64,000 nt of DNA, taken from the NCBI GenBank assembly GCA_029204225.1, contig CM055102.1:23345390-23409389 (forward strand). The letters are read 5' to 3'. Positions within the stretch are counted from its first letter, which is position 1, and each line of letters starts with the position of its first letter. Of this stretch, positions 52,561-64,000 are shown in pieces. Source of the DNA: Diphasiastrum complanatum. Taxonomy: Eukaryota > Streptophyta > Lycopodiopsida > Lycopodiales > Lycopodiaceae. The position numbers were made by a program, and so were the translations under genes. The notes under the pieces were generated by a model that was given only the letters and a program-made list of their open reading frames with translations, had not been told where the DNA came from and ran no database searches.

Positions 52561-53559
52561 AGAGGCTTGGGATAAAATTAAAATTATTGTTTTTTAATGG
52601 TCTTTTTTTTGTTTCAAATTTTACGATTTTTTTTTTATATATAGATTGTACGGTCTTTTTTTTCACTTTTTTTTTAGTGAGAATACTCACAAAAAAAAAA
52701 TAAATCGGAAAAGAACCTAGCCTCGCTGGTGAGTGACTCTATCTTTCAGATAGCCTCCTCCCACAACTACAACGGTTCCATTTCCTAAAAACTCTAAAAA
52801 TTGAAAAAAGAACCTAAGCCTCGCTGGTGACCGACTCTATCTTTCAGATAGTCTCCTCTCACAACTATGACGGTTCTATTCTCTTAAAAAAATAAAAAAT
52901 AAAAATTGAAAGAAAAACCTGAGCGTGGTGAGCCTTCTCTATCTTTTAGATAGTGTCATCCCATGACTTTGATGGTTCTATCCCCCCCCCCAAAAAAAAA
53001 AAAAAAAAAAAAAAAACTGTAAGAAGAAAAAAAATCATACCATTTATAAGGCACCACAGAGTTGGCTACAAACACCTGGCAGGATTCAACAATGAGATGA
53101 AGCAGGAATGAAGAAATGTGCTCCTTGCGCAAATCTCCTACCGCAAGGGATTGATTCAAAAGATGCGCTGCAGCTCTAATGAAGGGATCTTGGATGGCAT
53201 CCATGAGGTAGCAATCATGTATCCTTGTCTCTGTGAGATGAAACTTTAGGAGTCTTTGGGAGAGTTACTCAAAGTCTGTACAAGCAAAAAAAAAATCCAC
53301 AAAAATGGCAAAATCTCGAAAAAAAAAACAGCAAATCTGATACTAAACACACCTAAACTAACTTTAACAACTTAAAAACTTGATTTTTTGGGTGAAAAAG
53401 AGAGAGAAAGAAGAGAGAAGAGAGGAAAGAGAAGAAAGACGACTATGCGGCGAGACGAGTGTGTGGCGCTCCCCGGCAACGGCTCCACTATTGTGTCATC
53501 TTTGTAGCATAGGGTCCGAACACTGGGAGCGTCAACCCCACCTCTATTCGGTCGCTACT

Positions 53560-53560
<1 letters not shown>
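52561..53560. other. Intergenic, short tandem segment
   Basis: 'AGAACCTAxGCCTCGCTGGTGA..GACTCTATCTTTCAGATAG' occurs at about 52709 and 52812, with a third weak copy near 52916. A-rich runs lie at 52990-53020. No gene. Confidence 0.45.

Positions 53561-53561
<1 letters not shown>

Positions 53562-53613
<52 letters not shown>
53562..53613. repeat. (GA)n microsatellite
   Basis: First of three GA tracts separated by similar spacers (GGxTTxGGGAGxCTCGAGCxCCT near 53638 and 53823), showing a duplicated unit. Confidence 0.9.
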
Positions 53614-53617
<4 letters not shown>

Positions 53618-53686
53618 AAAAAAACCTTGGTTAAGAAAGGTTTGGGAGGCTCGAGCACCTTTTTCAAACTATTCGGTCCTAACCAA

Positions 53687-53807
<121 letters not shown>

Positions 53808-53868
53808 TCCTAGATTGAGAAAGGCTTTGGGAGCTCGAGCGCCTACCCAAAGCTATTATATCCCAACC

Positions 53869-53870
<2 letters not shown>

Positions 53871-53944
<74 letters not shown>
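53871..53944. repeat. (GA)n microsatellite, about 74 bp
   Basis: Third tract of the trio. Confidence 0.95.
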
Positions 53945-53947
<3 letters not shown>

Positions 53948-54968
53948 GAAAAAACCAAGATAGTTTTATTATGAAAAAGATGGAAGATGATATAATACAA
54001 AGGAAATGGCTCTCTCTTAGGTGAGCCTCCTTCACTCTTATTGGCCACTTCATTGGGACAAGGATTTTAATCCAAGCCTTTCAAATAATGGTGCTAAGAA
54101 ATGATTCATGTGAGTTCTAATTTGGGCCCTTTTAGTTTTTTTATTTGCAACTTGACTTAGGGCCTCTAATGTCATTTTAGAGTTTTAAGGCCCTAGTCTC
54201 TTATTCCTAGGAACTACAACTTGCTACTTGTGCTCATTGGTGGTTGGGCTTATACATGCAGGATGCCAAGTGTCTCGCACTTATTATTCTATTGTACACT
54301 GTACTATGACGGGGCCCACTAGGGAAGGCTTGGCCAATAGTATTTTAAGTGGTGGGACCCACGTGTTTATTATTGTGCAAGATTTTCTACTTTACTTGTT
54401 CTATCTCATGTTTGAGCATTTTCATGTGGATGTGTGCAAATTGTCAAGATATGGTAAAACTAGCTACATTGGTGAGCATCATTTTGATGTTGGATTTGTA
54501 CTAGAATTCTTGGCTGGTTTTGATGATGGAAATGAAGCTATTGGAGGTTCATTATATCACTCATCCATGATCAAGTTCTCAAGTGTTGAGGTACTTGATG
54601 CCAATGTTTGGAGATTGTCAATTTTTGGTAAATTCATGGTCATTTTCTTGTGTCAAGTAGATTTTGAAGATGGACTAGTAAAACTTGCTTGGTTTATGGA
54701 GTCATGTGGTGCTAGATTTGCATCATTTATGTACTCACTTACTCATTAATTTCCAAGGTTTGATGGTTTCTTGTGGCAAGATGGAAATGGAGGCTCATTC
54801 ATGGAGTTTCATGGTGAATACATGGCAACAAAGGACAAATAGGGAGGAAATATGCAAGCAAATGTTGATCACTCACATTTATTGTTTGTTTGCTATAGTT
54901 TTTCAGAGAGTTCAAAGTTGATAGCATGGAGGAATCATTTCATTTACATCCTATGTGATTCTTCATGT
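53945..54968. other. Copia-flanking non-coding sequence
   Basis: The 173-codon frame 54228-54749 has no recognisable domain. 54852-54960 shares text with 47010-46910 on the other strand, so this is element-derived. Confidence 0.35.
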
Positions 54969-55166
54969 CACATTGAAGTAATATGTCAACATTTTGTGAG
55001 GGAGCAAGTCATTGCAAAGGAGGTGGATCTTCAACATGTGCCTTCAAGGGAATGTCTAGCTGATATCTTCACCAAACCATTAGGAAAGGACTTGTTCATC
55101 AAGCATAGGACATCACTTGGAGTGTTATCAAAGTCCATGCTAAAACTAGTTGAAGAGAGAGTGTGA
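54969..55166 (+). pseudogene. Copia RNase H tail
   Basis: HIEVICQHFVREQVIAKEVD and HVPSRECLADIFTKPLGKDL are the C-terminal end of copia RNase H. It stops at TGA inside the first bases of the LTR at 55162. Confidence 0.8.
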
Positions 55167-56179
55167 AAGATTCAACTAGTTTAGTCATATTTGCTACATT
55201 TGTTTATATGGTAAATTGAGTCCAACTTTATATAAGACTTAGAGTTTGACTTTTCAAAGTTAACTAGTCTAAATTTCATTTGAATAAACACTTTTTGAAA
55301 GTGTGGGAAAGTTAGAAGTCGAGTTTGAGTAGATTCAAATTTGAATGTTGGGTACATTGAATCTAGTCCCAAAAATAGTAGAGTTTACATTTTGGAAGGA
55401 AAGCAAAGTGGCCAAATAGGATTGGACTTGTTATAAAAGGATGTAACTCATGGAGAAGTAGATCTTCTCTCTTCTCTATCTCATTTCATGCTTATACATG
55501 GTTCTCGTGGGTTCTACTATCCATTGGTGCACTATACTTGTGATTGCTTGCAATTCTATGTGTTGAATGATCAATATTTGCTATTTTTAGATCCGCACAT
55601 GTGAAATATAGTAGCTTGCTGTTTTTGTATTTGAACAAATGTCAGTTGCTAACTAGATGGCTCCCCTTGTTGCGCGACAAGGATATCTTCGATTGTTAGT
55701 TGATTGAGATACATTGAAACCAATCGAATAAAACTAGGTTATTTGGTAAGTACTTGGAAACTACCAATTAGGGCGCTATTTGGCAAGTGGTCAAATGAAA
55801 TTTTTCTATTATATATAGCAATACCAGCATGGAGAAACTTATTAGATGTTCTCATTATCTCTGGAAAGTTTTATTCTTCTATCCTCTTGTCTTCTTATAT
55901 CTCTTCTCTCTTGATATTGGTGATTTTAGTGTGTAGAATGCATCTAAACTTGTATGGAATAATTTCACACATGTGAGGACTATTGTACAACTATAGTAGT
56001 ATAGAAAAATGTATAGTAGAAAATTGAATTTTATCATTCAATGTGTACTTTTCATAATTTTACCTAAACTAGAATGCTAGAATGGAGATTTTCTACATTG
56101 TTGATATTGTATGATGTGCACCCAATTTAGCCAAATATCATGGATCCATTTATGTCATCATTGGATCTGATGTTTCACA
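55162..56179 (+). repeat. Copia LTR, about 1018 bp, shared by two element parts
   Basis: It starts TGTGAAAG after a purine tract (GAAGAGAGAG) and ends TTTCACA before a primer-like TGGTATTAAAGT at 56180. A TATA box, TTATAAAAGG, lies at 55431-55440. Confidence 0.7.
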
Positions 56180-56732
56180 TGGTATTAAAGTAAATTATAG
56201 GGTGAAATTGGAGTTTGTGGCAAATATATTGCTAAATTTAAGGGCGGCTTGATCAAATCTAGAAAATTCATGTGTAGAAAGTGGATCTTTGTGATCATTA
56301 GCATGTTTTAGGTCAAATTGGTCGAAAATAGCCTATTTTCAATTCTTGTGGTTGGATCATTGATACACAAGTTCCATTTTTGGTGAATAGATCATTCATC
56401 TAGAATCTAAATTAAGAATTCTAACTTTTGGATATAGATTTTGAATTTTTATCAATAGTATGAATGTGTATGAATTCTCAAAGTTTGAATAGGTCTCTTG
56501 TGGCAAAATGTTCTTAACCTTTCAAGAGTGTTTTAAAGACCTTTGAGGTTCATGATTCATTCTATTGTGGTGTGATCATTTGTTGATCAAAGTTTATCAG
56601 TTTCTATGTGTTGTTGACTAGTATGAGATAAGAGAGACATTCGTGCACTTCCAAATATTTGTGATTTCATCTTTATTTCATTTGTTGAAGATTCAAGTGA
56701 GTGCTAAGTGCAATGGAACAGGCTGAAGAAGT

Positions 56733-57690
56733 TTGATCATCATGGAAAATCAAGGAGGGTTCTTGTTGGAGAGCAATGATAGGCTTGTCTCAAGCAACTA
56801 CTCAATACGGAAGGTAAGGATGAAATCCTTGCTAACTATGAATGATATGATGGATACTGTGTTAGGTATTAAAGAAGAACCTGATATTATCCAAGATCAA
56901 ATCATTTATCTAAGGATGGCCAAGAGGTCTTTACACATCATCAAGATGAATATTTCAAATGAGCTTCTCAAGAGGTAGGAGCTTGTACTTCATCTTATGA
57001 GGCATGGAGGAATCTTCAAAGTCCACATCTAGGGTGCTCACTCTAAGAATGCAAATTCTTCAAAGCTATCAAAAGGAAGGTGAAAGTGCTAACTCTTATG
57101 CGATTAGGGCTAAATCTCTTAATGGTGATTTAGCATGTGTTGGTGATGCTATTGTTAACATTTCTTAATGGCTTACGAGAGGGTTATGCTAATATTGTTC
57201 AAAGTTTTAATACTCAAAATAATTATCCATCTATTGAAAAATTGTAAGAGGTGTTGGTGGCCGAAGAGGATAGGGTTGCCAATATCACAGGTCAAGAAGT
57301 GAACCTACTTTTACCAATGTTGGAGATGAAGAGGCACTCTGCACCAAAGGCAATGGCAAAGGAGGAGGCAAGTGGAATAAAAAGAGTACCATGGATCGAG
57401 AGCAAGGTGCGGAAACATCCTCTTATGGTGGTAAGAAGAATAATTCTAAACTCAAGTGCTTAGTATTGTGACAAAAGGGTCATTTTGCTAATGAATGCTA
57501 TAAATTTAAGAAAAGAGAGCAATTGGAAGATAACAAGCAAAGCAACTTTTCTAATGATAAAGATGTTAGTAATGAAGTTGATACGCTTATGATGTCTTCA
57601 AGTCTTATCTCAAGAGAAAGTGACAAAGAGTCATGGTGGATTGATAGTGGAGCTAGTTCTCATATGACTAGATCTTTTATTCCTTAGTCA
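56733..57690 (+). pseudogene. Copia gag and protease start
   Basis: MENQGGFLLESNDRLVSSNY and MKSLLTMNDMMDTVLGI are copia gag. Later come LMVAEE-type text (MLVAEEDRVANI), a knuckle remnant (QKGHFANECYKF; first Cys pair damaged) and WWIDSGASSHMT with the protease Asp. Stops and frameshifts are present. The rest of pol is missing after 57690. Confidence 0.8.
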
Positions 57691-58359
57691 CTCTTTATGA
57701 GGTGTTGTGATTGCACAAGAATGATCAATGAACAGATTATTTGAAAAATCCAAGGCAAGAGCACAATGGCATACAACAGACTGAAAAAATTAACTCCTTA
57801 CTATGAGAGATGGATATCAGAAAATATTCTAAGTGCTCACTATGGAAAAAATAGCCTGCTCTCAAGTAGAGAGAGAAAATCAACACCAAAAACTTGGGTA
57901 GGGAGAGAATGAGCCCAAAACACCAAAATCTCACTATTCACAATATGGCAAGACAAGCCAAAATTTTCCTCCATCAATGAGGCTCGAGTTTCTATAGTGG
58001 AGTTGCATGGAAAGTCCACTTCATTCAGTTAACTCAACTATTATAGATCCACATGTAAAACTGCATGCATGGATATTGCATGTACTGCATGTCAGCTCTC
58101 AAAATTACCTAGACATGTGTAGATCATGTAAACTACTTTGCATGTTGCATGCACTGATTGCATGTTGCTTGCATGCACTCTGAATGACTATGCATGTTAC
58201 CTAACATTTTGCATGACATCATAAATGATCCTATCTATATCTCAAACTTCACCTATTCTGATTATGTGCTCAATTCACATACCTTTATGTACAATAAACT
58301 ATATACAAGAAATAAGGTGAGCATAGCCCCCAAAGTCAAGATAGGACTCCTTGCATGGA

Positions 58360-58390
<31 letters not shown>

Positions 58391-61300
58391 TGAGTCTTCA
58401 AGTTTTTCCTGCTCTTCGCTTTCATAAGCTATCTGCTTGCTGAGTTCTATTGTTTCTAATATTTGGTAAGTCTTGACTTGTCGGATGTGCCTGTGTTTGA
58501 TAACTCTGGTCAGACAATTCTTTTGTCGTGATACTGTTGTAAGTGCGCAACTGTATTCATTGATGAAGATTGTCTTAAAACTCATTGGTTGTCTGATTGC
58601 ATGTGTAATTGAACTAATCAATTGTTCAAAACTTAACTATGATAATGACATTCAGAATTACTATTTCATTTGCACTGACGAACATTCGTACTTACACATC
58701 CTAAAGTATACTATGTGTTGTTGCGATACTCAGAATCTTGCTTATGGATACTTGTGCAATCTAGACTTCTGGTTGATCGTTAAATGCACTCAAAAAGGAT
58801 TTATTGTTTAACATTCGAAAGTGAGTCCACTAGAGCTGAAGAGACTATGCGGGCCCATCATTAATAGGGACGCCTAGGTCACTTTTTTTGTACCACCAAA
58901 CCATGCTTTTAGCCATTCAAGCTATTTAAGCTTTAACAAAAAGTTGTGAATTGCCTTTTTGTTTATCCAAGACAATCTATCACTCTTTAAGGAAAGCTCT
59001 ATTTATTACCCACAATGAGAGTTCAACTATCAGATTTAATATGAACATCTAAGGAACATCACTAATTTACATGCCCTACCTAATTTACATCGCTAATTTA
59101 CATGCCCTACCTAAAAAATGGTATTTCCATGTATTTTTTTACATCCCATCTAAGCTGTAAAGTTGTTGTTTAGCCAACCATTGTTCACGATCAAATGCGC
59201 AAACTTACAAGTTCAAAGTCGCTAAGTTGTTTAGGCCGCCACTATTCACGATCAATTGCAATGCCTTAATAATAAAACAATTTCTAGATTTACTCCACAA
59301 GGCCTCACTGTATCTATGGTCCACTTCAAGATCAAGAGTGTAGTCTTTGCCAGAAAATTTATCCAAATAGTTTTGAAGAATTCAGCAATTAGCTTTCTAT
59401 TCAAGTGGTGGATGGATGGATGGATCTATCAAAGCAAATAAATCATTGAACCTGGTGGGTGGATAGATGGATGTATAGGAGTGGAGGAAGGTGAGCTCCT
59501 GGATGAGGTCCATAGTTCAAGATTACGAGAAAGGTTGAAAAAATAGACCAGCAAAAGCTAGAATTGAATGATATGGCGAACAATGAGCTGTTTGGATCTT
59601 TTAGTAAACTTGAAATATTGATTCTAAATCAAATAGAAGTGAGATTTGATGTTGCCTTCTTTGAACATAAAGTGAACATTGGTATGCTTCTAATTTCTTG
59701 GCTTTGTCTTCCTGCATGGATCATAGTTAAATGGGCTTTTATGAAATTTTATGCAAATTGATAGAAAAGTACTAAGAAGTGCTAGCAAATCTGGAATGCA
59801 CCATTCATATACTAATTAGTAGCTTAGGGCCAACAAATGCTTCCAAGGACAACAATCTGCTATTTTTTTTTTTAGTTCTTTTTTTACTTAAAATTGATCA
59901 ATAATGATGGCTGGCCATCCTCAGACACTAGTATATGTTCTTGGAAACTTTTTGGCACTTTTCTCTTATAGCAATAAGGTCCTTACTTATTCTTGCATGC
60001 AAAGGTTTAGTTTTTCCATCCGCTTCATAATCGACCTTTTTAGAAATAAATCAATCAGCATGAATTGTGGTTCTGAACCAGGTCCCTTCCAAAAGAATTG
60101 GAAAGAATTAGCATTTTTTTTATTTTGCATTTTTTAGATATAATGCTAAAAAAATATCGTGTAACATATATGTATAATGTCTACAATGTGTCTAAAATCT
60201 TATAGATGTTAGATTGCTATTGATAACATACATTTCAAAGTTCACTATTCCTAGTAGAACGCTGAAGCCTGAAACCATATTATAATTTAGCGTTCACAAA
60301 ATCACAAGTGCACATGACAATGTCTAATGGACACATTCAATGTTTCACTGAAACACATTTTATTATTGAAACTTCAAACTGAAAAGTTGATTTCAAATGG
60401 ACCATTTGAAAAAATGGATTGTAAAACTAGAGAGAGGGGGGGTGGGGAGGTGTGGCGGGGCGGGGGAGAACTTGTAATGTGTGTGTGTGGAAGTTTGGCA
60501 TATAAAACTTTAGTTGGAACTCAATAGGGAATAGTAGAATTATGAATACCTTGTGCATGTGCATTGTGTGATGTATCTCAATGTCTCATTGAGTCCTTAG
60601 TCATCTTAGTGTTGATTACCAATTGTTTACATTGTCATTGTATAGAGCCTTAAACACTGTCAGACACTTAAACAACAATTGGTTTTCCTTTAACAAAAGG
60701 CTAGGAATAAAACCAACCAAAAAAAAAAAACCTAATTTCTAAAAATGTTTCAATGTTTCTTTCTCGACAAATCAGATTCTTTCCCTTTTCAAATGTGCTT
60801 CAAATGCATTGCAAAAAGGCTTTGGAAAAGGTCCACAAAATATTGGTCACACATTCAAACTTCACAAACTAGATTGCATGCGCCAACTTCCACTTAACAT
60901 TGTAATTTATGACTTATTCATGATCCATCATCAAACATTTGAATACAAATTAGAACATTGGAAAGCCGAAACAAAGAATCTTTAATGTCACAATCAAAGA
61001 AACGATTTTTTTTTTGGGTTCAATTGTTTCCGATTCAAATTGGACCCGGTCGATTCTTTGATGAATCACGGTTCGGTCACCAACGAACGACAGTGGGTGG
61101 AAACACTACAAATGTTTTAGCAATGATGATGGAAAATTTCTTGGAGTTTTTAAGGTTAGCTCTATGTATGTGAGAGAAGTGCTTTATATCTTTGCGATTT
61201 GATATCAAAAATTCTTTGAGAACACATTTTTAGTACTTAGGCTTGAACACAATGAGGGATATAACCTCTAAGAGATGATCCATGTTCTTTGCCGAGTGTA

Positions 61301-62512
61301 GATGTTCCAAAATGAGTTGTCATTTGGAAATAACTATTGATAGTAAACTTGTTTGCTGGATCTTAGGATGCACTTTACCTTTGTAGAAAATGGCTTTAGC
61401 AAGTGGCCAATCTTTAGATGTACTTATGATCATTTCACATTAAGATGAATTCAACAATCAACTACATGCTGTATATCTATTGAATTGTTTTTGAACATGT
61501 CAAATAGACTACCTTTGGGGAGGTTTATGGATGGGGATATAATGACATGTGATTAGCATCAAATCTTTAACACAGTAAACTCGTAGTTCAGTTGGAAAAA
61601 ATTTCAAAAAAGCATAGAGTGAAGGAGATTGTTTTTTATGAGACATGGTGAGTAGATGGCCGTAGTGGGAGGAGATGTTTGACACTCCATTTGTTCATTT
61701 ATACAATTGACTGATAATAAATGATGAATATAATATAACCTACTTAGCTAAATTAGTATGAAGTTATGATCATAAAGTGAATGCGGGGAGTCTGGTTGAA
61801 ATCAAAATCACCATGTTAATCACGTTATATACAGAAATCTCATACACACAGTTGCGTTGACACCAATTGACATCATGTGTATCCTTTTTATTCTACCCGC
61901 TTGTTAATTTATAGCAGTTTTGTCCTTTTTAAGATAGGAATCACAACGCGCTGGACATCTTTAACTGTAGAATACAACAGCTGCAGAATCCAAATTTCCA
62001 AGAATAACTTTTCAATTTTCAGTATGATATCGACCAAGCAAAAATGGAAAGGAAACTGAAAGCTCTGTAATTAATGAGCTCAAAGGAAGTTATCATGGCA
62101 GATTTACAAGTTTTAAGTACTTTTACCTTATGCGCTTATCGGATCAGCCATCACATCGGCAATTCGTTCATAATACAAGAATCATGAGAGAGACCAACAT
62201 GGCTTAATCTGTTTATTTTCTTTCTCTGCAGGTAAAGACACCATGCGGCTGGGGTCTGAAATATGACTGCATGCTTGCATGTGCCTAAGCTTTGCAGGCT
62301 AACAACAAAAATTGCAGTGAGCTGCTTTTGACATGCTGAAAATAATAATCTTCTCTCCGTAAGCTGGAAGTCTTTATAGGGGATATGTCCTAAGGCAAAC
62401 TTGCCTCGTGGGGGTTACGAGTAATTAGTACTTATCAAACTTCAACTCTACAGGTACAAGTCAAAATCAGCTTCCTGACGAAGTTACATACAACTAGTGC
62501 TCCGAGTCAAAA
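57691..62512. other. Intergenic, nothing recognised
   Basis: No supportable gene. A (CA)n run lies at 58360-58386. CTAATTTACATGCCCTACCTA is duplicated near 59070 and 59093. 'ACTATTCACGATCAAxTGC' is near-duplicated at about 59183 and 59242. Some of the right end may hold the 3' region of the amine oxidase gene. Confidence 0.45.
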
Positions 62513-64000
62513 TCACAATTTTGATGCAGCCACAGGTCTGATGTTCGGAGTTTGAAGGCTTGCTTTGCTGCTGACATCATTCTCTCTCTCATCCACTTGG
62601 TGCTCACTTGGAGGAACATCGATTGCAGGAGAACAACTGAAAAACCCATCAGGCTGTACACACGGTAGTTAGTCGACAGCAACCTTGAGTGCTCAGACGA
62701 ATATAAATTAGATGCAAACATTATCTACAGTGAAAGGTAAGCAAGGACCTACCACTAGTGAGAAACCAATATGCTCTACAGGCATCACTGGCCAGTCTTC
62801 CAGCCTTGGTACATGGGTCACACCAAAGACGTACCTGCACACAGTATTAGAGTAAGCAGCTGAATTTTTTACGCTTTGATGTCAGACTCCAGTGACAAGT
62901 TCATAGATAAACTTGCATGTTTAAAACCTTGAGCTTTGTGACAATTATGCTATTTTACGGTCAGGTGAGAGACTACGATGATGACTTATCACAAACAAGA
63001 TAGCAGCAATAAACACTTCCAAAATGCAAGGGAGTTAACGAGCACCAGAGAACAATATCGGCTTCATCTAAGTTTCTATTCTGCTTGACCCAGGTAGGTA
63101 ACCCTTCTCCTACACGCGGACTTTGATTTGGGAATTCTCCTCCTGGGAACTGCTCATTTGGATTGTACTGTGTAACCCACAGATTGTACTTCAGAAATTC
63201 AGCACGTCGGAGAATCATTGCATCAGGACCTACTAGCGGCAAACAATTAGGCCCTGGAGCAAGTTTATAGCCCGTCAAACGGCCCACTCGATTAACAGTC
63301 TTCGTGTTACGTATCTGCAGCATGCCAACTAAAATCTCGTCATCATGTAGAAATTTCATGCTAAGAACTATATTGCTGTTGCTGACGCCTTAAATCCAGG
63401 AGAGTAGCACAAGATTTTGCTTTTATATAAAAGAATTTTCGTTCAACCTCAGACAAGACAGACAAGAGGGGAGCCAGCTTCTAATGGTGAGTAGTAGAGT
63501 ACTTACCAACCAATGCCGAGCAGAAAGGGGACTGCAGTCTCTCCTCGCTTGCATCTCCGAACGCAACACAGATTCCTTAGCATAGAATGCATTGTGATTT
63601 GGATTCTCAGGGCCAGGTCCTTCGGGTATCACATCCACTTCCACAATCTGTAGTTCCAGAAACTAGTTCAAAATATCCTCTTTCTAGGACAATGATATTT
63701 TAAGTTGAGTTCGCACATAGCGGTGAGATTTTTCTTAAATGAATGACACCAAGCTCTGTGTGAATATCTCAAAAGTAAGTTCCTTCAACAAGGTATACAT
63801 CACTACATCAACTACTAATTTTTATGCAGAGTGCCTAATATTGAATTTCACCTGGTTGGCAGCTTCTCCAGGTCTGCAATCCACTGCCATGTTCATCCGG
63901 GCAACAAAGAAATGCTGATGAACTGGCGCGTAAAGACCAGGCGCTATCACTGTCCCATGTCTCCTGATCTCGCCTGCCTTAAGGGCTCCTAAGCTAAGAA
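62513..64000 (-). CDS. CuAO: Copper amine oxidase, peroxisomal type, 3' half
   Basis: Five exons on the minus strand: 64000-63852 (open at the window edge), 63647-63507, 63314-63046, 62834-62753 and 62653-62513, all with GT-AG introns of 99-211 bp and frame kept. Text includes [20 protein letters not shown] (the His-x-His copper ligands), [69 protein letters not shown] (third copper His) and [13 protein letters not shown]. The protein ends AASKL-stop, a canonical PTS1, so it should act in peroxisomes, oxidising primary amines such as putrescine to aldehyde, ammonia and H2O2. The Tyr that becomes topaquinone lies upstream, outside the window. No stops or frameshifts: a likely functional gene. 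Confidence 0.95.

Noticed and set aside
54228-54749. 173-codon plus-strand frame as a gene
   Set aside because: No domain, composition like the surrounding non-coding DNA, next to element-derived sequence.

Overview
This is nuclear DNA of a land plant, probably a large, repeat-rich genome. The evidence is short plant introns with GT/AG borders, a plant peroxisomal copper amine oxidase, a plant DUF4408/DUF761 protein, Ty1/copia elements primed at an initiator-Met-type site (TGGTATCxGAGCC), Ty3/gypsy fragments, and about a dozen long (GA)n/(CT)n tracts. I cannot fix the species. Most of the window is decayed transposon sequence; only the two ends carry genes that look intact.

Layout. 0.8-1.4 kb: DUF4408/DUF761 gene (minus). 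1.7-15.7 kb: mostly uninformative sequence with microsatellites, LTR-like pieces, a minus-strand region with a three-times-repeated peptide motif (9.5-10.4 kb) and a gypsy-type primer site (14.6 kb). 15.7-18.3 kb: minus-strand Ty3/gypsy remnants (integrase, RNase H, coiled coil). 18.4-19.6 kb: a decayed histone H3-like gene with a repeat array directly upstream. 20-22.5 kb: AT-rich tandem repeats and a perfect 44-bp hairpin. 22.3-26.4 kb: copia element 1, abutting gypsy RT/RNase H at 26.4-26.8 kb. 27.7-31.0 kb: broken gypsy-type ORFs. 32.1-39.6 kb: an unidentified plus-strand gene interrupted by a complete copia element 2 (32888-38871, two 691-bp LTRs). 39.9-42.9 kb: the most interesting locus. 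43.4-45.4 kb: a LINE-ORF1-like remnant between very long GA tracts. 47.2-57.7 kb: more copia/gypsy wreckage, including an inverted-junction element and an LTR with element sequence on both sides. 57.7-62.5 kb: nothing recognisable. 62.5-64 kb: the 3' half of a copper amine oxidase gene ending in a peroxisomal SKL signal.

The unusual system. At 40559 a plus-strand reading frame starts like a histone H3 tail (MART..QTAR), passes through a divergent H3 fold with the CENH3-like RW signature, and runs on in one frame (five stops and one 1-nt frameshift aside) through a basic, proline-rich linker into the N-terminal half of a Ulp1-type (C48) protease. The missing protease C-terminal box, with its catalytic Cys changed to Tyr, lies just to the left on the minus strand. 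A second intronless H3-like copy with the same unusual residues is at 18394-18773 (minus). In both copies an array of alternating direct and inverted CGCG...GATATC motifs ends 7-8 nt before the ATG. This suggests a duplicated, perhaps mobile, histone-protease fusion gene family with a repetitive leader, now decayed here.
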